From assembly GCA_021396245.1 (NCBI GenBank), contig WNYE01000046.1, positions 219,608-283,607 on the forward strand: a DNA stretch of 64,000 nucleotides, given 5' to 3'. The stretch comes from Sporothrix humicola. Taxonomy: Eukaryota > Ascomycota > Sordariomycetes > Ophiostomatales > Ophiostomataceae. Of the stretch, positions 44,110 through 54,731 are shown piece by piece; positions within the stretch are counted from its first letter, which is position 1, and each line of letters begins with the position of its first letter. The notes beneath the pieces are model-generated. The model saw only the letters and a list, made by a program, of their open reading frames with translations, did not search any database and had not been told where the DNA came from. A program made the translations under genes and the position numbers.

Positions 44110-45243
44110 CTACCACTTCAGCACCGCCTTGACGGTCGTGCCGGCGTGCGCGTCGTGCAGCGCCGTCTGGTAGTCCTTGACGTCGTAGTACTTGATGATC
44201 TTTTCGAGCGGCAGCTTACCCTCCTTGTGCATCTGGATCAGGTACGGGATAAACTCGGGCGGGTAGCTGTCGCCCTCGGTGCAGCCGACGTACTCTTTGC
44301 CAAAGAAGAGGTGCTCCATAATGTCAATCTTGGCAAACGTCCCAGGGCCCGGGGCGCCCACCGTCGCAGCACGGCCAAACATGCCCAGGCACGCCACCAT
44401 GGTCTCGACGACAATGGGCACGCCGGCGCAGTCGACAGCAAAGTCGACGCCGGAGGGCGGGCAGATCGTGCGGATTTCGGAGACGATCTTCTGAAGGTCA
44501 CCTCCGCCAATGACACCGTGCGTTGCGCCCAGCTCCTGCGCCAGCTTCAGGCGCTCGGCGTGCAAATCCACCGCAATGATCGTCTTGGCGCCGACCGCCT
44601 TGGCCGCCATCACCGCCGCCAGCCCGACAGATCCGACGCCAAAGATGGCCACGGACGACCCTGGCTTGACCTTCAACGTGTTGACAATCGCGCCAAAGCC
44701 CGTCTGGATGCCGCAGCCCAGCGGTGCAAACAGCTCGAGCGGTGTGTCGGCGGGCACCTTGACGATGCTAGACTTGTGCACCACCGCCAAGCGCGCAAAC
44801 GAGCTCTGACCAAAGAACGTGCTGTGGACGGGCTGCTTCGACCCGTCGGAGCCGACCGTAAACATGGCCGCGCTGCCGTCCGCCCGCCGGCCACCAAAGT
44901 TGCGCTGGTTAAAGTGCTGGCAGTACGCCGGGTGTTTGCTGTTGCAGCCAGCGCAGTCGCCGCACGAGGCAAAGGACAGGAGGACTTTGTCGCCGACGGC
45001 CGCCTGCGTGACGTCGCTGCCAACCTCGAGAACGACACCGCCGCCTTCGTGGCCGAGCACTGCATTCGGTGCGCACGGCAGTCTCCCCAAAGCGCAGTTG
45101 AGATCTGTGTGGCAGACGCCCGACGCGTGGATCTCCACCAGCGCCTCGTCCGGCTGCAGTTTTTCCAGGGACACTTCTCTCAACTCAAACTTGCCGTTGA
45201 GCTCGGGCACCACCAGCGCGGTCGTTGTGCGGGTCACTGTCAT
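44110..45243 (-). CDS. zinc-dependent alcohol dehydrogenase (aryl-alcohol type), 377 aa
   Basis: Medium-chain dehydrogenase/reductase oxidising an alcohol with NAD. Catalytic-zinc ligands are seen in SGVCHTD and LGHEGGG; the structural-zinc loop is ASCGDCAGCNSKHPAYC (four Cys). The substrate-domain Cys is in LGCGIQTGFGA, the Rossmann motif is FGVGSVGLAA, and the acidic residue after strand 2 (IIAVDLHAERL) favours NAD over NADP. C-terminal YDVKDYQTALHDAHAG is typical of XylB/aryl-alcohol dehydrogenases. Complete, no introns. Convergent with the ankyrin gene. It may belong to the adjacent cyclic-ureide cluster, but it has no CGG-N6-CCG site in its own upstream region. Confidence 0.93.
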   Translation of the reverse strand: MTVTRTTTALVVPELNGKFELREVSLEKLQPDEALVEIHASGVCHTDLNCALGRLPCAPNAVLGHEGGGVVLEVGSDVTQAAVGDKVLLSFASCGDCAGCNSKHPAYCQHFNQRNFGGRRADGSAAMFTVGSDGSKQPVHSTFFGQSSFARLAVVHKSSIVKVPADTPLELFAPLGCGIQTGFGAIVNTLKVKPGSSVAIFGVGSVGLAAVMAAKAVGAKTIIAVDLHAERLKLAQELGATHGVIGGGDLQKIVSEIRTICPPSGVDFAVDCAGVPIVVETMVACLGMFGRAATVGAPGPGTFAKIDIMEHLFFGKEYVGCTEGDSYPPEFIPYLIQMHKEGKLPLEKIIKYYDVKDYQTALHDAHAGTTVKAVLKW

Positions 45244-46169
45244 TGTGAGGGAGATGTGTTGTGAGGGGTGAGTTGTGAAAGGTGGTATTTGCTAATGGTG
45301 ACTTTCAATCACTTCACCCCATCTCCATTTTGTACATTTAATCACATACGTCGCCAACATTGATTCCGCCATGTGAATCCGACGCTCTGCGGAGTTTCTG
45401 GGGAGGTTGACGCCGAAAGCACGCTAACTCTGTCCGGCGTGTAAGTGGTGTCGTCCGTCTCCGAACCTATCTCCACTACCCCAACTCCTCCCACAGACAT
45501 TGCCGCCCTCACCTACCGAGCGGACTACGTGTGGGCGCCCTGTTGGCGCTAACGGATAAGATCGCGAACCACCAAAGAAAATCAATGCATGCCGACCTGA
45601 ACCAACAACCAGAAAATGCGGGGAGTGCCAGGGGCTGAGATTCGTTCAAGTTGTGGGGATTCTTTGATTTCTAGAAGAGGATCTGCACTGACAATGAGAA
45701 TTCTCTCAGTTTTCTTGCAACCATCGGGACGTGCCACTGCCCTGCTAGGCCGAAGCTGTCTGTATCGAGTCCCTGTCTTCTCTCTTTAATTTGCAAGTTG
45801 CTAGTTTGTTTTTCTACTCTCCTGCCTCATCCTCTGTATCGGAATCGGAACTTTAGGGATCCGTCGTTTCTTGATTTACGGGGATGGATGCACCGGATAG
45901 GGTTTTCGGATGAGGGTTTTGGTACGGGGCCCTTGTTCACAGTGCACTTTCTCGTGACGTCAGTTTGTCTGGGGACCTCTAAGCCGGGCCTACGGAAATC
46001 AGAGTTGTGGACCGGTAGTTGGACGCGGATATGAATCCAGTACAAGAGTCAGTCTTTGTTTCGTTGATATTCTCGATATACACGACTGTCCCTTTGCATC
46101 CTTGGGGAATCTATTCGGCGTCTTGCTTTGTCGTAAGCATAGCCTATCTACAACACAGCATGCAGCAAT
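45244..46169. other. intergenic region between ADH and Zn2Cys6 regulator
   Basis: Upstream region of the ADH gene and 3' region of the regulator, both on the minus strand. Several single CGG triplets but no CGG-N6-CCG pair seen. No gene supported. Confidence 0.5.
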
Positions 46170-48185
46170 TCACAGCACCGCCTCAGTAAACCAGTCCAGG
46201 CCCTCGCTTGACAGCAGCCCCTCGATCCCATACATGTCAGACTCCAGGTCGAGCTCCAGTCCCAGGCCACCCGACACCAGCTGACTTTGAAAGCTCTCCT
46301 GTGTCGAGCCATGTGCTGCTGTTGGGCGATACATCATGTCGACACTTGAGGGTGGACATTGAACAGCTACCTGAACATTCACCATCCCCGTCGGCTCTTG
46401 TCGTCTCCCGCCTGCCCGCGCGTCCTTCGCATACCGCGCCACCGACGCCTCCATCTTCTCGGCGACGACCTCAAACGCGTCTCGGTACTTTTTGGCGCTA
46501 GCCCACTGCTCGGTAATGACATAAAGCAGCGTGGAACAGGCCCCGAGATCGCGCGCACACGTCGAGCCCGCCTCCGAGTAAAGAGATGGCGCATTGCAGA
46601 TGGCGTAAATGAGAGTAAAGCCAGCGACAAAGATGGCGTGCAGGTCCCTCAAAGAAAAAGGAACCGGGGCCAGACGGTGCAGCCGCCGATACAGCTGGCA
46701 GATCTGGCCCGAAGCGTCTGCGACGGCAGCGTACGAGAAGAGGTCGTCGTGGCGAGTACCTTCGGTCATCAACGGCTGCAGGAGGGACCGCCTCGCTTTG
46801 TGGAACTCGAGGAGCAACTCTGTCTGCTGGGTGATGGTGGAGGGTGAGTCGTCTGCTGTCACTGGCTGATCCTTTGCCGGATCAAACGTGTCCATCACTT
46901 TGGCTTTCCATTGGTCAAGTTCGCCCAGCAACTTGAACATTGTTGTCTTGAGCTGCAGCCGGTGGTCGTCGCCTTCTTTCCTTAGCTGGTACAGGGCCAG
47001 CCGTATCTGCGTGTGCAGCTGGTACAGCTCAACGTGTGCACAGTGGAACCGCACTCTGTCGGTATTGTTGTCATCAGTGCTGTCCTGCCCCGGTAGCTGC
47101 GCATCAATCTCTTCATCCGATAGAGCAAACGGTCGCCCCAGGACCAGAGCCGTCTTCCGCTCGAAAATGTAGACGCTCCAGAACAGGCGGCGGCGGTGCT
47201 CATCCACCTGACCGTCTCCACCTGGCCGTAGTGCTCGCCTCCTGTGCAGGCCCAGCTCGATGCACTGCCTTACGGCCAGGCCGGCCAAGTGCCATACAGA
47301 CGTCCCTGAAGGCGACCGCATCGAGTGGATCGCCAACAACAGCGTCAGCTCAATGGACCGTAGGCTCGTAAACTTTAGACCGTCGCCAATGATCTGCATC
47401 GCCGTCAGGAAGTGCCCTTCTGGCGTGTTGTCCTTCCGGGACGGCGACTGTGAAGATTGGTTTCCGAGTAGTTGGAGACATCGTGATCCAATGGCGTACA
47501 CTAGGTGCAACAAAGCACCGTCCATTGACTCCAGTGGTGATTGCGTTTCTGTCGCCTTTGCGTGCAGCCCCCACAACTGCTTTCTTTCTAAAAAGGGATA
47601 CAGCGGGTGGATCAGCTGCAGATACGCCCGGATGTAGGAAGCGCCTGTTTGCTGCGACGGAAGCGACGCCGGCACCGCCTCTCCAGCCTCATGCAGGGCC
47701 TGGTTCGCAAACGGCCGGTCCGTTAGGAGGGGCAGCGACACAACATCCGCCGACGTCACGCTGCCAAAGTCCAGGGCCACCTGCACAAAATGTGCCAGAC
47801 TCAATCCCGCCGAGAAGCCAAAATAGTGCGGCTCGGCCGCGGCGCACGACGACAGCAGGCCCATCCCCGTCACTAAACGGTCACTTCCATTCGGTGTTGT
47901 GGCCGCCTCCGCTACCGGCTGTGTCTGCTCCAACTCTTTTACTCGCGCCTCCAAAGCTTTGACGTACGACTGTGGATAGGCCGTGCGGTCGCTGTAGAGG
48001 CACGCCGCGCCCGACCGTGCACAGTTGCCGCATGCCGGACTGGAATTGTCGCACCGCTGTCGGCGCGTCTTGCACCGCTGGCAAGCCACCAGTACTCGGG
48101 GTCGTTTGTTTGCTCGTCGGGACGGCGTCGGTGACGAAACATCGCCCGGAGTGGAGCCCGGCGTCGGTGATGATGTTGTGCGCAT
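46170..48185 (-). CDS. Zn2Cys6 transcription factor, candidate cluster regulator, 671 aa
   Basis: Binuclear cluster ACQRCKTRRQRC then DNSSPACGNCARSGAAC (CX2CX6CX6CX2CX6C), followed by a short linker and a heptad-like dimerisation helix (SYVKALEARVKELEQ), the layout of PPR1/GAL4-type factors that bind paired CGG triplets as dimers. The middle-homology domain includes IRAYLQLIHPLYPFLERKQL and the signature SGTSVWHLAGLAVRQCIELGLHR. ATG 48185 is the first in frame with the Thr/Ser/Pro-rich tail. No introns. Divergent with the racemase-fold gene across 452 bp that contain TCGG-N6-CCGA, so it may regulate itself and its neighbours. Ligand unknown. Confidence 0.9.
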   Translation of the reverse strand: MRTTSSPTPGSTPGDVSSPTPSRRANKRPRVLVACQRCKTRRQRCDNSSPACGNCARSGAACLYSDRTAYPQSYVKALEARVKELEQTQPVAEAATTPNGSDRLVTGMGLLSSCAAAEPHYFGFSAGLSLAHFVQVALDFGSVTSADVVSLPLLTDRPFANQALHEAGEAVPASLPSQQTGASYIRAYLQLIHPLYPFLERKQLWGLHAKATETQSPLESMDGALLHLVYAIGSRCLQLLGNQSSQSPSRKDNTPEGHFLTAMQIIGDGLKFTSLRSIELTLLLAIHSMRSPSGTSVWHLAGLAVRQCIELGLHRRRALRPGGDGQVDEHRRRLFWSVYIFERKTALVLGRPFALSDEEIDAQLPGQDSTDDNNTDRVRFHCAHVELYQLHTQIRLALYQLRKEGDDHRLQLKTTMFKLLGELDQWKAKVMDTFDPAKDQPVTADDSPSTITQQTELLLEFHKARRSLLQPLMTEGTRHDDLFSYAAVADASGQICQLYRRLHRLAPVPFSLRDLHAIFVAGFTLIYAICNAPSLYSEAGSTCARDLGACSTLLYVITEQWASAKKYRDAFEVVAEKMEASVARYAKDARAGGRRQEPTGMVNVQVAVQCPPSSVDMMYRPTAAHGSTQESFQSQLVSGGLGLELDLESDMYGIEGLLSSEGLDWFTEAVL

Positions 48186-48637
48186 TCTGGCGTATTGTGT
48201 GTGATTTTGTGAAACTGTTTGGCAAAAAGACGACCCGACGGGCTGGACCGATGTTGAAGATAATTCAAATGGAAGGCATGGTCCAGACCATCGGGTTGAG
48301 TCTCTAGGTGTTATCGCCAAATCTTTAGCGCCTTGTTAGCGGGCCACTTACACGCCATTTCGCTAAAGATAAGGGTCGGAGTGGCCCGTCAGCGTGTCGT
48401 TGACGGTTTCCGTTATCTTTCAGGCAATTGATTGCTGTCATAACTTTTGTCGGAACACTCCGATTTGGACCCCCGCCGACATGCTGCATGCCAATCGAGC
48501 CACTTGAACCAGTGCAACATGGCTACGTCACCGTCAATCTGACAGTCTTGTCAGTTTCCTCAACTTTTTGTTTTCAATTTTTTTGAGTAGAACCTACACA
48601 CACCTTACCTTTTGTCGCGTCAACCTCGCACGCCACC
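48186..48637. promoter_or_regulatory. divergent promoter region between regulator and racemase-fold gene
   Basis: 452 bp between two diverging start codons; contains the palindromic site at 48450-48463 and a half-site TCGGAGTG at 48376-48383. Confidence 0.65.
48450..48463. promoter_or_regulatory. TCGG-N6-CCGA palindrome, candidate Zn2Cys6 operator
   Basis: TCGGAACACTCCGA: perfect 5-bp arms around 4 bp. CGG-N6-CCG is the spacing used by PPR1-class factors, and the flanked form TCGG-N6-CCGA by UaY. It lies 175 bp before ATG 48638 and 265 bp before ATG 48185. Confidence 0.55.
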
Positions 48638-49402
48638 ATGCCTCGCCGTCTCCGTCTCGGCATCATCGTGCCGTCGTCCAACACGGCCCTCGAGCCGCTG
48701 ACCCAACAAATCGTCGAGACCTTGAACGCCGACCCCGCTTTGGGTCTCTCGCTGTCCGTCCACTTTGCACGCGTGCGCGTCACGACGATTGCACTGTCAG
48801 CCGATGCCGATGCGCAGTTTTCGCTGAAGCCCATGCTGGACGCCGCGCGCCTGCTGGCCGACGCGCGTGTCGACGTCATCGGGTGGAGCGGCACGTCGGC
48901 ATCGTGGCTAGGCTTCGCGGCGGACGATGCACTGTGTGCTGCGATTGAGGAGGCGACAGGCATACCGGCCACGACGGCGGTGCGGGGGATTAACAGACTC
49001 CTGGAGGGCATGCAGAAAGAGAGCGTCGGCTTGGTCACACCCTACACGGCGGATGTCAACAGGGCGATCCAAGCAAACTACGCCTCGATTGGCATCACAA
49101 TATCCGACGCAGCATCACGATATGCCGGCCTGTCCGACAACATTACCTTTGCCGACCTGGACGAGCCGACACTGGACACGATGGTCAAGGAGGTGGTCGA
49201 CGGCGGAGCAAAAACTGTGCTGGTGATGTGCACGAATGTGCGTGCTGCACAGAGGGCAAAACACTGGGAGACTTTGTACGGAGACAAGTGGTTGTGCGTG
49301 CTGGACTCGGTGGCTACAACTGTCACAGGAATGATGGATGTACTGGGGATAAACGTACAGAGTGATGTGGCTGTCGATAAATGGGGAACAGTCTTTCAAT
49401 AG
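48638..49402 (+). CDS. Asp/Glu racemase-superfamily enzyme with arylmalonate-decarboxylase-like active site, 254 aa
   Basis: Belongs to the maleate isomerase / arylmalonate decarboxylase (AMDase) branch of the Asp/Glu/hydantoin racemases. Signatures: LGIIVPSSNTALEP near the N-terminus, first active-site loop IGWSGTSASWLG, and second loop VLVMCTNVRA. Racemases and maleate isomerases normally carry a Cys in both loops; AMDase has Gly in the first and Cys in the second, as here. This favours a decarboxylase- or single-base-type reaction. Length is normal and the gene is intronless. It faces the hydantoinase tail-to-tail 136 bp away, so a role on a hydantoin, carbamoyl amino acid or malonate-type intermediate is plausible. 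Substrate not known. Confidence 0.82.
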   Translation: MPRRLRLGIIVPSSNTALEPLTQQIVETLNADPALGLSLSVHFARVRVTTIALSADADAQFSLKPMLDAARLLADARVDVIGWSGTSASWLGFAADDALCAAIEEATGIPATTAVRGINRLLEGMQKESVGLVTPYTADVNRAIQANYASIGITISDAASRYAGLSDNITFADLDEPTLDTMVKEVVDGGAKTVLVMCTNVRAAQRAKHWETLYGDKWLCVLDSVATTVTGMMDVLGINVQSDVAVDKWGTVFQ

Positions 49403-49538
49403 AAGATGCATATAGGCCATGGAGACAAAATAATTCAACAAACACGATTCATGACACAGCACAGTTAATATACAAACAATCGATGCTAATCAGACAAATG
49501 TGTGAATCTGGACTTTATGCTTTGATCTACGTGAATAG

Positions 49539-51115
49539 TTATACAGCCGCCCGCAGAACATCCCATTTTCCCTCCATCCTCTTGACATACGGCATCCCAC
49601 AGCCTTGCCGTTTGACAAACTGCCCGACGCCGTTCTTGGCCAGCACCTGTCCATCTTTGAAGACGACTTGTCCCCGCAGTAGCGTCATCCGTGGCCAGTT
49701 CCAAAACTCGATGCCCTCGTAAGGTGAATAGTCACAAGCATCGTGCAGGTCACGGTCGTGGTTGAGTCTTCGAGGTTGAAAGGTCGACTGCGGGTGCCAT
49801 ATCACAATGTCGGCGTCCGAGCCAATCTGGATGGCACCCTTCTTTGGGTAGAGGCCGTACAGTTTGGCTGGGTTCTCGGATGTCAGCTCGACAAACTTCT
49901 TGACATCGATGCACCTTCTCTTGAGGACACCTTCGGAAAAGAGGAGAGGCAGTCGCGTCTCCACGCCCGGCAGGCCATTCGGGACCTGTGTAAAGCGTTG
50001 TTTTGTTGTGCCATCTTCGTTTTGCGTGAGGCCCAACTGCTTGCCGTGTGGGTCGTTGAACCGGTAGGGGCAGTGATCCGATGAGAAGATGGTAAACGTG
50101 CCATTGACAATGCCCCTCCAAATAGCCTCGATGTCGTCGGGGTCGCTCCGTAAGGGCGGTGAGCAAATGTACTTTGCGCCGCAGAAGTGGACTTCACTGA
50201 GTCGTTCCTTGCCCAGCAGCAAGTACTGTGGGCACGTCTCGGCAAACACGGGTTTGAGCTGCGACTGCGCCCGTCGGATGACCTCCATCGACTCGCGCAC
50301 CGACACATGCACAATAAGCATCGGCGTGTCCATGACCGACGAGAATGTCACCGCCCGGTTGACCGCCTCGGCCTCGGCCGCAGCAGGATGTGCCACGGCC
50401 TTGTACTGCGTTTCGGTCAGGCCCAGCGACTCGAGCTGTTCCGTGAAAAAGTCGACCAGGTCGCCGTTCTCCGCGTGTACCAGCGCGACCATGCCGAGCT
50501 CGCGTGCTGCCTTCAAAGCCCTTAAAAACTGGGCGTCGGACAGGCGCATGTGCTTGTACGTCAGAAACAGCTTCATGCTCGTGATGCCTCCTGACTTTGC
50601 GAGTACAGGCAGCTCCTCTTCCAGAACTTGTGTGGTTGGGTCCGTAATGATGGCGTGGAAGCCGTAGTCGGCATACGACCCAATCCTCTGGGCTGTCTCG
50701 TGGTACCGCGCGACCTGTTCGGCGACAGACTGCCCACGCGACTGTTCCGCAAACAAAAGGACCGTTGTTGTGCCTCCCGCAATCGCGCTTCTCGTGCCAG
50801 TTTCGACTCCGCTGTCAGTGGTGAACTCTGAATTTCAAATAGTGTGGGCGACCTACTCGTATCTGCCGCAACGTATCCGGCCTCTTTTGCGCGTGGTGAT
50901 TTGTCTTGTGAGAGGTGGACGTGGCCATCGACGCCGCCTGGCGTCACCACCGCAAACTCGCAGTCGATCACTTCAGTGTGTGGTGTTGATGACAGGCCCA
51001 TGCCCATTGCTGTGATCACTCCATCCTGTATGCCAATGTCGCACACATACGCGCCGTTGACATTGGCGTTGCGAAGAACAGTATCAAACGACGGTGATGG
51101 GGCAAGTGAGCCCAT
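49539..51115 (-). CDS. dihydropyrimidinase / hydantoinase, 2 exons, 508 aa
   Basis: Amidohydrolase opening cyclic ureides (dihydropyrimidines or hydantoins) to N-carbamoyl amino acids. Exons 51115-50857 and 50806-49539; the 50-nt intron has donor GTAGGT and acceptor GCGGAG, and joining gives AADTIETGTRSAIAGGTTTV in frame. Metal-site residues: HxH in GGVDGHVHLSQ, the Lys to be carboxylated in GGITSMKLFLTYK, His in ALVHAENGD, His in LIVHVS, Asp in FSSDHCPYRF. The C-terminal barrel-flanking sheet with SDADIVIW and GIEFWNWPRMTLLRGQVVF is standard. Length matches the family. The frame upstream of ATG 51115 is AT-rich leader. Confidence 0.92.
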
Positions 51116-51712
51116 GGCGCTGTACCTGGTGGATGTTGTCGTAATGTCTAGTTGGTCGTAGTTTGGATGTCTCAGAAAGAGTGATGAGAGATGGGAAAGT
51201 TGAAAATTGAGAGGGATAAGAAATCGAAATATAGTATTTGAACAATGGTGCAAAGACAGGATTAAAATAATATTATACAAGGGATAAATAATATCGGCCA
51301 GTAAATGTGAATATGAAAAGATTCAAGTTTCTAATGTTAAAAAAAAGTCAAATAAAATTAAAAAATAATGAAATGAAATGCTACACAAAAAGGAAAAATA
51401 GAAAAGCATGTGTAAATTCATTTCTTCGTGGACGTCAATCGACAATACGGATCGACCCGTTATCTACTGTCGTGTGCCTCACTTCTCGTGCAAGTTTATC
51501 AGTGTCGGACCAGCCCGACTCACCAGTGTTGTCCAGAGTGGATACTTCCTGATTGGGACACGAGAGACAGAAAATACCCCTGAACTCCACACGTGATGCT
51601 CCACGTGAAGTCAACATCGATTGATTGGCTCAGACAACACTTCAACCTCATCTCGATCTCGACATTCAACCTGGTCACTGCAAAACATTTATTCAAGTCG
51701 GCGCTCCACAAT
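51116..51712. promoter_or_regulatory. divergent promoter region between hydantoinase and kinase-like gene
   Basis: 597 bp, AT-rich in the hydantoinase-proximal half, containing CGG-N6-CCG at 51448-51459. Confidence 0.6.
51448..51459. promoter_or_regulatory. CGG-N6-CCG site
   Basis: CGGATCGACCCG, flanked by A and T, so a fit to the core spacing but not to the longer TCGG/CCGA form. It lies 333 bp before the hydantoinase ATG and 254 bp before ATG 51713. Confidence 0.5.
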
Positions 51713-53375
51713 ATGGCCACAATCCGCCGCGCCAACGGCCGCAAGATTGGGCTCGCCGCCGCGCTCGACAGCGAGGACGACGTCGTGGCCGAGCACCTGC
51801 AGTTCATGGGCGAGGTCGCGTTCAAGTACGACCTGTGGAAGCGGGCCGCCGATTTGGAGCAGCTCGTCGCTCGGCACCTCGGGCTGGACGCGTCGCGCGT
51901 CAAGACGGGCCACCCCAAGACGTGGCGGTCGGGGTCGTTTAACGTGGCGATTCCGATGTTGTTGAATTTTGAAGGCGACGGCGACGCCCCTGAGCAAGTT
52001 GGGGACGACATCCACCGCGTCATCCTGCGCTGCCCAATCCCGACGAGCTGTGCGGAGACGCATTACCCGGGGTCCATCCTCGAAAAGATGCGCTGCGAGG
52101 TGGCGACGTACATCTGGATGCAGCGGCATTGCCCCGATATTCGCATTCCACGTCTCTACGGCTTTGGGCTGCCAAACGGGAGGCAGGTGCGTCGCATCTG
52201 GGTCTGATTTTGGGCCAGTTCCGTGTACTGACACGTGTTTTTAGTTCTCCCATGCCAGTCAACAGTCCTTTTTTCGTCGATTTCTCTTGAGATTGAGACA
52301 GTGTGCCGCATTCATCTTCCGTCGACCTGTCCCTTCAGCCTATTTACCGTTTTCCACAGGCAACACCTCAATAGAGACAGGCTATATGGTTATTGAGTAC
52401 TTTGGCCCATCCATAGGCCAACAGTTGCCTCTCGTCATCCAACGACAGCCGCTCATCAACGAACCCGCCAAGATGCGCAACCTATTCCGCGGCGTGTCCC
52501 GCATCATTTTGGGTTTGGCCCGCATCCCGCAGCCGCGCATCGGCTCGTTTCGATTCAACGACGAAGACGGCACAATCAGTCTCGACAACCGGCCGTTGAC
52601 CATGGACATGTTGCGCTACGAGAACCAGGGCGCGCCGCGGACGATCCATGTTGATAAAACATACAGCGACACACGAGACTTTGTGTCCGACCTGTTGACC
52701 ATGCACGACCAGCGGTTCCTGGCATCGCCACACGCAGCTCACGACGAGACGGATTGCAAGACACAAATGGCCATGCGCGTTTTTCTCAGGGGGGTTGCCC
52801 AAGACTTTACAGGGCCGCGGTTAGACGCACAACCACAGTCGGATGGGTTTCGCCTCTGGATGTCCGACCAGAACGCGACCAATCTCATCATCGACGACGA
52901 CTGGAACGTAACCGGGCTGTTTGACCTCGAAGGCATTGTGTCGGCACCGCTCGACATGCCGCACGTGCCGCGGTGGCTCACGTGGGAAGCCGTGGACGAA
53001 ATCGCCGGCGAGGGCTTTGAGGAATATCAGCGCATGCACCATGCGTTTATGGAGGTGTTTCGTGAGGAGGAGGCGAGAGTCGATGCGAAGGCAAGGATAA
53101 GCTCCAGCCTGGACGCGAGCTGGATATCAAAGCAGGTCTGGTTCTACCGGGCACTCATGTCTTCGCACGCCCTGGACCAGATCGCCGATGCGCAGCTTGT
53201 GCCGCTCTACTATCCAAACGCAGACGACTTTTCGGTTTCTGCACTGTTCCCGACGTGGTGTGCAACCCCAGATGAGGCAGACAGAGTTGTCACAACAAAG
53301 GTCACCGATCGAAGGGCGTACGAAGACAGGATACGAGCATTGTTTGCGGGGGCGGCAGAAACAAAGTCAAATTAA
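51713..53375 (+). CDS. APH-fold phosphotransferase-family protein, 2 exons, 534 aa
   Basis: Exons 51713-52186 and 52245-53375; 58-nt intron (GTGCGT...TTTTAG), phase 0. Pattern of the large fungal phosphotransferase (APH) family: N-lobe with KTWRSGSFNVAIPML and the Ile-rich strand VILRCPIP, ESEV-like Glu in KMRCEVATYIWMQ, hinge YMVIEYFGPSIGQQL, catalytic loop WMSDQNATNLIIDDD and the metal loop TGLFDLEGIVSAPLDM. The usual HGD is SDQ, keeping Asp. C-terminal helices are K/E-rich. ATG 51713 (cacaatATGg) is preferred. ATG 51596 in the same frame would add a 39-residue basic, amphipathic-looking leader that could target mitochondria. Substrate unknown; divergent partner of the hydantoinase. Confidence 0.75.
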
Positions 53376-53570
53376 AGATATGACAGAAAGAAACGAATTA
53401 ATTATACGGCCCCCTCCCGTGGTGTATGATAATGATAGTCGTTGGTCATGTTTCCAACTGCACGAATAAGCTGTAAGATTGTGGCGAATGAATGCATGGC
53501 CAGCTGCGATACGCAGTTTTAATGCTTCATGAACAGCGGACACACGGCGAGGCGCCATACATTTCTCAGC

Positions 53571-54086
53571 TCAAGTGTGCTTCTTCTGTCTCCTGCGCTT
53601 GGCGCTGTCCGAGCTCTTCTCCAGCTGCTCCAGAGTAACCTCGGACAGGCCCTGGAATATCCCGGCTGCATCTGCACTCGTCGCGTTTTCCCTAGGATTG
53701 CTTGTATTTGTTGTGTTTGCATTTGATGTGTTTGCACCGTCCGCCGGCCCGCTGCCTGACTTTCCAATGGTCACAGTGTTGGCCTTGCCCGCGGCCGTCG
53801 CGGCCGGTGCAGTGGTAGCTTCCTCAGTCTTGCCGCTGTACGAGGACGAGCCCACCCCCTGTGTAGGTGCGGAGCCGACAGAGGTGGCGGCATGACCAAA
53901 AGTGCCCTCGCTCCAGCGGTTGACGCCGTCGCCGGATACGGACGGCGCCGTCGCATCTTGATTCTTGTCCGTGGTGGATTGGTGGGCAGGCCCGGGCGCG
54001 ACGACACTCGATGGGATAATGTTGGAGTCGGGGGCCGAAAAGGTGCCTGTCGAGTCCGACTTGGGGCTCCCGGTGTACTGGGCCAT
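53571..54086 (-). CDS. small disordered protein, 171 aa
   Basis: Ser/Thr/Ala/Gly/Asn-rich, without hydrophobic segments, signal peptide or recognisable fold. Starts MAQYTGSPKSDSTGTF, contains a short helix-like stretch near the end (GIFQGLSEVTLEQLEKSSDS) and finishes with a strongly basic tail (AKRRRQKKHT) that could be a nuclear signal. Start ATG 54086 has good context (caccATGg on the minus strand). The composition is coding-like and the frame is uninterrupted, so I accept it as a gene, but no family is recognised. Confidence 0.6.
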   Translation of the reverse strand: MAQYTGSPKSDSTGTFSAPDSNIIPSSVVAPGPAHQSTTDKNQDATAPSVSGDGVNRWSEGTFGHAATSVGSAPTQGVGSSSYSGKTEEATTAPAATAAGKANTVTIGKSGSGPADGANTSNANTTNTSNPRENATSADAAGIFQGLSEVTLEQLEKSSDSAKRRRQKKHT

Positions 54087-54584
54087 GGTGGACGAAGTTG
54101 GGACGTGTTGTCAAAGGCTGGGAATACTTGTTTTAGGGTGTAGATTCCAACTGTCAAGATACCTTTGTTTACAGCGAAAAGCGTGGATGAAAAGACTAAA
54201 ATTGCAAAGGAATCCACGGCGAGTCACATATTTATCTGCAGCGTCTGGCATCAATTTCTAGGCGACATATCGTCGTGCCGTTGGCAATGTCCAACAGTGA
54301 GGCAAGCGACAAAGTGAGGCGAGCATTTAGGCAGACACGGCCGAAAGAGCCTCGGCGCATGCTGTGAGGGTGTGAACAATGTGCAGAAAAGCACAGGAGC
54401 ACAGAATAGGAGCACCGTAGCGAATGAAGCAACTGGGCTGCATAAATCGGCCGCCCCAATAGGTCGTAATGGTAGGCTGCAACGACCGGCCGCATATTGC
54501 GGCCGCATGTCAAGGCAACAGCACAGCAAAATAGAAATAGTAGGCTTGTAGGAGACGAGTCCTAAATCAGAAGAATAAGGAGGT

Positions 54585-54617
54585 AAAAATCAAAAATCAA
54601 AAATCAAAAATCAAAAT
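54585..54617. repeat. (AAAAATC)n tandem repeat
   Basis: About four and a half 7-bp units. Confidence 0.8.
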
Positions 54618-54731
54618 ATCGCCAGAATCAAATCATTAACTTGCAGGATTGTCTGCTTATTTTTTACTTGCATCATGTCAACAACGGACGATCGAGAACA
54701 TAATGAGGTCTGGGGACGGGGAGTCGACGCA

